Assembly: GCA_002421685.1 (NCBI GenBank)
Contig: DISB01000020.1
Location: 1 to 64,000 of the forward strand
Direction of reading: 5' to 3'
Origin: Bacteroidetes bacterium UBA6221
GTDB lineage: Bacteria; Bacteroidota; Bacteroidia; Chitinophagales; Chitinophagaceae
Length of the DNA: 64,000 bases
The first letter of the stretch is position 1. Each line of letters starts with the position of its first letter. The position numbers and the translations under genes are program-made. The notes under the pieces were generated by a model, which was given only the letters and a program-made list of their open reading frames with translations, did no database searches and was not told where the DNA came from. Shown piece by piece: positions 61,927 through 64,000 of the stretch.

Positions 61927-62295
61927 ATGGACAACGCAGTAGCATATGTTCACGGTCAGATGACCCCGGCGAGGGAACTACCTGACTTTAAGGCCGGAGA
62001 TAATATAACAGTTGATTATAAGATCGTAGAAGGTAACAAATCACGTATCCAGTCATTCAAAGGCGATGTTATCAAGCGCCAGGGCAGGGGATATACCCAA
62101 ACCTTTACCGTTCGTAAAATATCAGACGGTGTAGGTGTTGAGCGTGTTTTCCCGCTGCACTCACCGCATATCGATTCGATAAAAGTGAACAAGCGTGGCC
62201 GCGTACGCCGTGCCAAACTGTACTACCAGCGCGAGCGTTTCGGTAAATCAGCACGTATCCAGGAGAAAAAATACATCGCTACCAAAGAAGCATAA
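61927..62295 (+). CDS. rplS: 50S ribosomal protein L19
   Basis: 122 residues. L19 landmarks: DFKAGDNITVDYKIVEGNKS near 20, IQSFKGDVIKRQGRGYTQTFTVRKIS near 40, GVGVERVFPLHSPHIDSIKV near 68 and the basic VNKRGRVRRAKLYYQRER near 86. The C-terminus (KSARIQEKKYIATKEA) is slightly extended, as in other Bacteroidota. It lies in the conserved rimM-trmD-rplS order and is closed by a strong terminator. Confidence 0.97.
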   Translation: MDNAVAYVHGQMTPARELPDFKAGDNITVDYKIVEGNKSRIQSFKGDVIKRQGRGYTQTFTVRKISDGVGVERVFPLHSPHIDSIKVNKRGRVRRAKLYYQRERFGKSARIQEKKYIATKEA

Positions 62296-62320
62296 TAAAC
62301 TGTTAAGTATAATATTATGG

Positions 62321-62352
62321 CGCCCCGTTCTCATAGAGCGGGGCGTTTTTTT
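62321..62352 (+). terminator. rplS terminator
   Basis: Stem CGCCCCG / CGGGGCG (extended inward by TCT/AGA after one mismatch) followed directly by a run of seven T. Confidence 0.92.
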
Positions 62353-62411
62353 GTTTGGACGGTATATGTATTTCAGCGGATAAATGTTATTTTGGTAAGA
62401 AATCACACGCT

Positions 62412-62750
62412 ATGGACGCACAAAAAGTGGATATGTACCTGATGTCCCATTCCAAATATTATGAAAGCCATAATATTGCTGTTATACGAGATATGATGCT
62501 CAGAGCCGACGACAATAAATTAATGGCAGTAATGGCTGTAAACCTGAAAGATCCCACCGCTATGGTTATATATTCCGTCGTAGTTGGCGTTTTGGGTATA
62601 GACCGGTTTATGCTGGGAGACGTAGGGCTGGGTGTGTTGAAATTATTGACCTGCGGAGGGCTGTATATATGGTTTATTGTTGATTGGTTTATGGTGGTGA
62701 ACAGGGCAAAGGAGATCAACTATGAGAACCTGATGCGCGCACTCATGTAA
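62412..62750 (+). CDS. TM2-domain membrane protein
   Basis: 112 residues from ATG 62412; the frame extends upstream to 62355 but without family similarity and into sequence next to the terminator. The TM2 domain occupies ~50-105: MVIYSVVVGVLGIDRFMLGDVGLGVLKLLTCGGLYIWFIVDWFMV-type layout with the D-R-F turn between two hydrophobic segments. N-terminal 45 residues are polar. Function of TM2 proteins in bacteria is not known. It starts a run of four close membrane or exported genes with DUF2752, DUF4870 and M48. Confidence 0.87.
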   Translation: MDAQKVDMYLMSHSKYYESHNIAVIRDMMLRADDNKLMAVMAVNLKDPTAMVIYSVVVGVLGIDRFMLGDVGLGVLKLLTCGGLYIWFIVDWFMVVNRAKEINYENLMRALM

Positions 62751-62751
62751 T

Positions 62752-63174
62752 ATGGTCGTGTTAAGGTCAAAGGATTCTGCAAGGTTTTACCTGTACGCCA
62801 CCTTGTTTTTATTATCGGGCTGGCTTTGGCTGTTATGGTCCCTATCCGGTTATCAGCACGATGGTTTCACGGTTTGTTTTATCAAAAACACTACGGGCAT
62901 TCCTTGTCCTGCCTGTGGAAGTACAACCTCGCTGGTGCAGATTATAAAGGGTAACTGGTGGATAGCATTATATACAAATCCGTTGGGTTACATCATTGCA
63001 ACCGGCCTGGTAGCGGGGCCGCTTTGGCTGGTCGCCGATCTGCTTACAGGAAAAAGTACGATGCATCATGCGCTTTACAGGTTCGACAGGGCATTCAGGC
63101 GCAGGCCGCTGCTTTTGCTGGTAGTATTATTACCGTTATTATTTAACTGGATATGGAACATAATGAAAATGTAG
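62752..63174 (+). CDS. DUF2752 membrane protein
   Basis: 140 residues, three hydrophobic segments. The family signature, a Cys pair near the second segment, is GIPCPACGSTTSLVQIIKGN at about residues 49-68, followed by ALYTNPLGYIIA. The function is unknown; the family often neighbours TM2 and DUF4870 genes in Bacteroidota. It starts one base after the TM2 stop and overlaps the next gene by 22 bases. Confidence 0.85.
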   Translation: MVVLRSKDSARFYLYATLFLLSGWLWLLWSLSGYQHDGFTVCFIKNTTGIPCPACGSTTSLVQIIKGNWWIALYTNPLGYIIATGLVAGPLWLVADLLTGKSTMHHALYRFDRAFRRRPLLLLVVLLPLLFNWIWNIMKM

Positions 63175-63623
63175 TGCAAACGATAGATATTCACGCCTAT
63201 CAACCGCTCGACTATGAAAAAGAAAGAGCGTCTAACAGTTACCTGATGTCTTTTGTGGCCCTGATGGCAGGTGCGCCCTTACCGATTATCAATATGCTCG
63301 CCACTTTGTTCTTCTTCCTGGCCAACAGGAAGTCGACCCCATACGTGCGTTGGCATTGTACACAGGCCTTATTGTCCCAGCTCACGGTTTTTGTCATGAA
63401 TGCTGTTGCTTTTACCTGGACGATGCGTATCATATTTGGCAGCCTGTATGTTACCGACAATTATATCGGTTATATGCTTACGGTATTGTGCTTCAATATT
63501 TTTGAATTCATCATTACCGTGGTGGCCGCGATTAAAGTTCGCAAGGGCAAACATATAGAATGGTGGTTTTGGGGAGCGCTCACCAACCAGTTGTCAGGCA
63601 AGAAAATACCTGTATCAAAATAA
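63153..63623 (+). CDS. DUF4870-like membrane protein
   Basis: 156 residues with three to four hydrophobic segments: MSFVALMAGAPLPIINMLATLFFFLA, LLSQLTVFVMNAVAFTWTM, and IGYMLTVLCFNIFEFIITVVAAI. The RKSTPYVRWHCTQALLSQ turn between the first two fits the DUF4870/YidH-like pattern in which a polar HxxQA motif follows the first hairpin. The last 20 residues are basic. Function unknown. Overlaps the DUF2752 gene by 22 bases and precedes the M48 gene by four. Confidence 0.78.
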   Translation: MEHNENVVQTIDIHAYQPLDYEKERASNSYLMSFVALMAGAPLPIINMLATLFFFLANRKSTPYVRWHCTQALLSQLTVFVMNAVAFTWTMRIIFGSLYVTDNYIGYMLTVLCFNIFEFIITVVAAIKVRKGKHIEWWFWGALTNQLSGKKIPVSK

Positions 63624-63627
63624 CTCT

Positions 63628-64000
63628 ATGAAAAAATTCTTTCTTCAATTAATCATATTTGCGGGCGTATTTTTCCTGATGTGGTGGGGGCTTAGCCGTA
63701 TTCCCTGGGTAGACAAATTTCAGATACAGAAATTTACTAAAGAGCGGCAGGAGGACCTGGCAGAACTGGTGCTGGACCTGCACAGGATGGATAAGGAGGA
63801 AATCACCGATACTGCTATTCTCGGCCCTGTTATGTCCATCAGGGATGTAGTGTGCCGGGCTAATTATATTGATACCTCTGCCGTCCGGGTACACGTATTT
63901 AAAGACAAGATGATCAATGCCTTCGCATTGCCGGGCGGGCATATAGTGGTAAATACCGAATTGATAAAATATTGTGACAACCCCGAGATGCTGGCAGGTG
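63628..64000 (+). CDS. M48-family metalloprotease, N-terminal part (runs off the window)
   Basis: Partial: 124 residues before the right edge. A signal anchor (FFLQLIIFAGVFFLMWWGL) is followed by a helical lead and the M48 pattern VHVFKDKMINAFALPGGHIVVNTELIKYCDNPEML, where NAFALPGG-hhhhTELI is diagnostic and the HExxH motif would come just after the edge. Probably a membrane- or periplasm-facing protease of the HtpX/BepA type that acts in envelope quality control. Confidence 0.85.
   Translation, partial: MKKFFLQLIIFAGVFFLMWWGLSRIPWVDKFQIQKFTKERQEDLAELVLDLHRMDKEEITDTAILGPVMSIRDVVCRANYIDTSAVRVHVFKDKMINAFALPGGHIVVNTELIKYCDNPEMLAG

Overview
The window comes from a Bacteroidota chromosome, most likely of the Chitinophagia/Sphingobacteriia type. 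The evidence is a type IX secretion (T9SS) protein of the SprE/PorW family, a metalloprotease with a T9SS sorting tail, a SusC-like TonB-dependent receptor, an IPExxxVDY-family protein, a fused alpha/beta E1 dehydrogenase, a Bacteroidota-type primary sigma factor, and repeated promoters of the form TTTG-N19-21-TAnnTTTG instead of the enteric -35/-10 pattern. Most of the window has the even gene density and roughly balanced base composition of core genome. No rRNA, tRNA, CRISPR array, phage or insertion sequence was seen.

The exception is 1-4046. It is strikingly AT-rich and holds the visible end of a tightly packed operon that continues off the left edge: a RbsC-like permease, a periplasmic sugar-binding lipoprotein, and a 667-residue protein joining a single ABC-transporter ATPase domain to a complete 3-dehydroquinate-synthase-like (sugar phosphate cyclase) domain. 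I know of no described system with this architecture. It is the best candidate in the window for something new: an importer physically joined to a carbocycle-forming enzyme.

From 4109 on the layout is: E1 dehydrogenase fusion (-); a cell-envelope glycan run of YfhO, hexapeptide acyltransferase and flippase (6370-10833); ornithine aminotransferase; a small outer-membrane barrel; purine nucleoside phosphorylase; a PlsC-type acyltransferase; VOC and SDR enzymes; a PLP decarboxylase; a SpoU RNA methyltransferase convergent with the primary sigma factor; START-like and CHAD proteins; a DUF2723 glycosyltransferase; purA, an acidic protein and pabB; an acyltransferase; M14 peptidase; pterin dehydratase; SET protein; RlpA; DEAD-box helicase; histidine kinase; MFS transporter; guaB; a PaaK-like ligase; sterol desaturase with a MerR regulator; a ClpP; a dihaem cytochrome; the T9SS metalloprotease; a TonB receptor; SprE/PorW; the (p)ppGpp synthetase/hydrolase; an M32 carboxypeptidase; rimM-trmD-rplS; and a cluster of small membrane proteins ending in a partial M48 protease.

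Several annotated starts were moved because the longest frame begins with a TTG that is really the last three bases of a TAnnTTTG promoter element. In guaB, the M14 peptidase, the MerR gene and rocD that element lies only 3-6 bases before the ATG, which predicts leaderless or near-leaderless mRNAs. Two short genes were added by reading between the long frames: a 58-residue lipoprotein at 30253-30429 and a 45-residue C-terminally anchored protein at 48733-48870.
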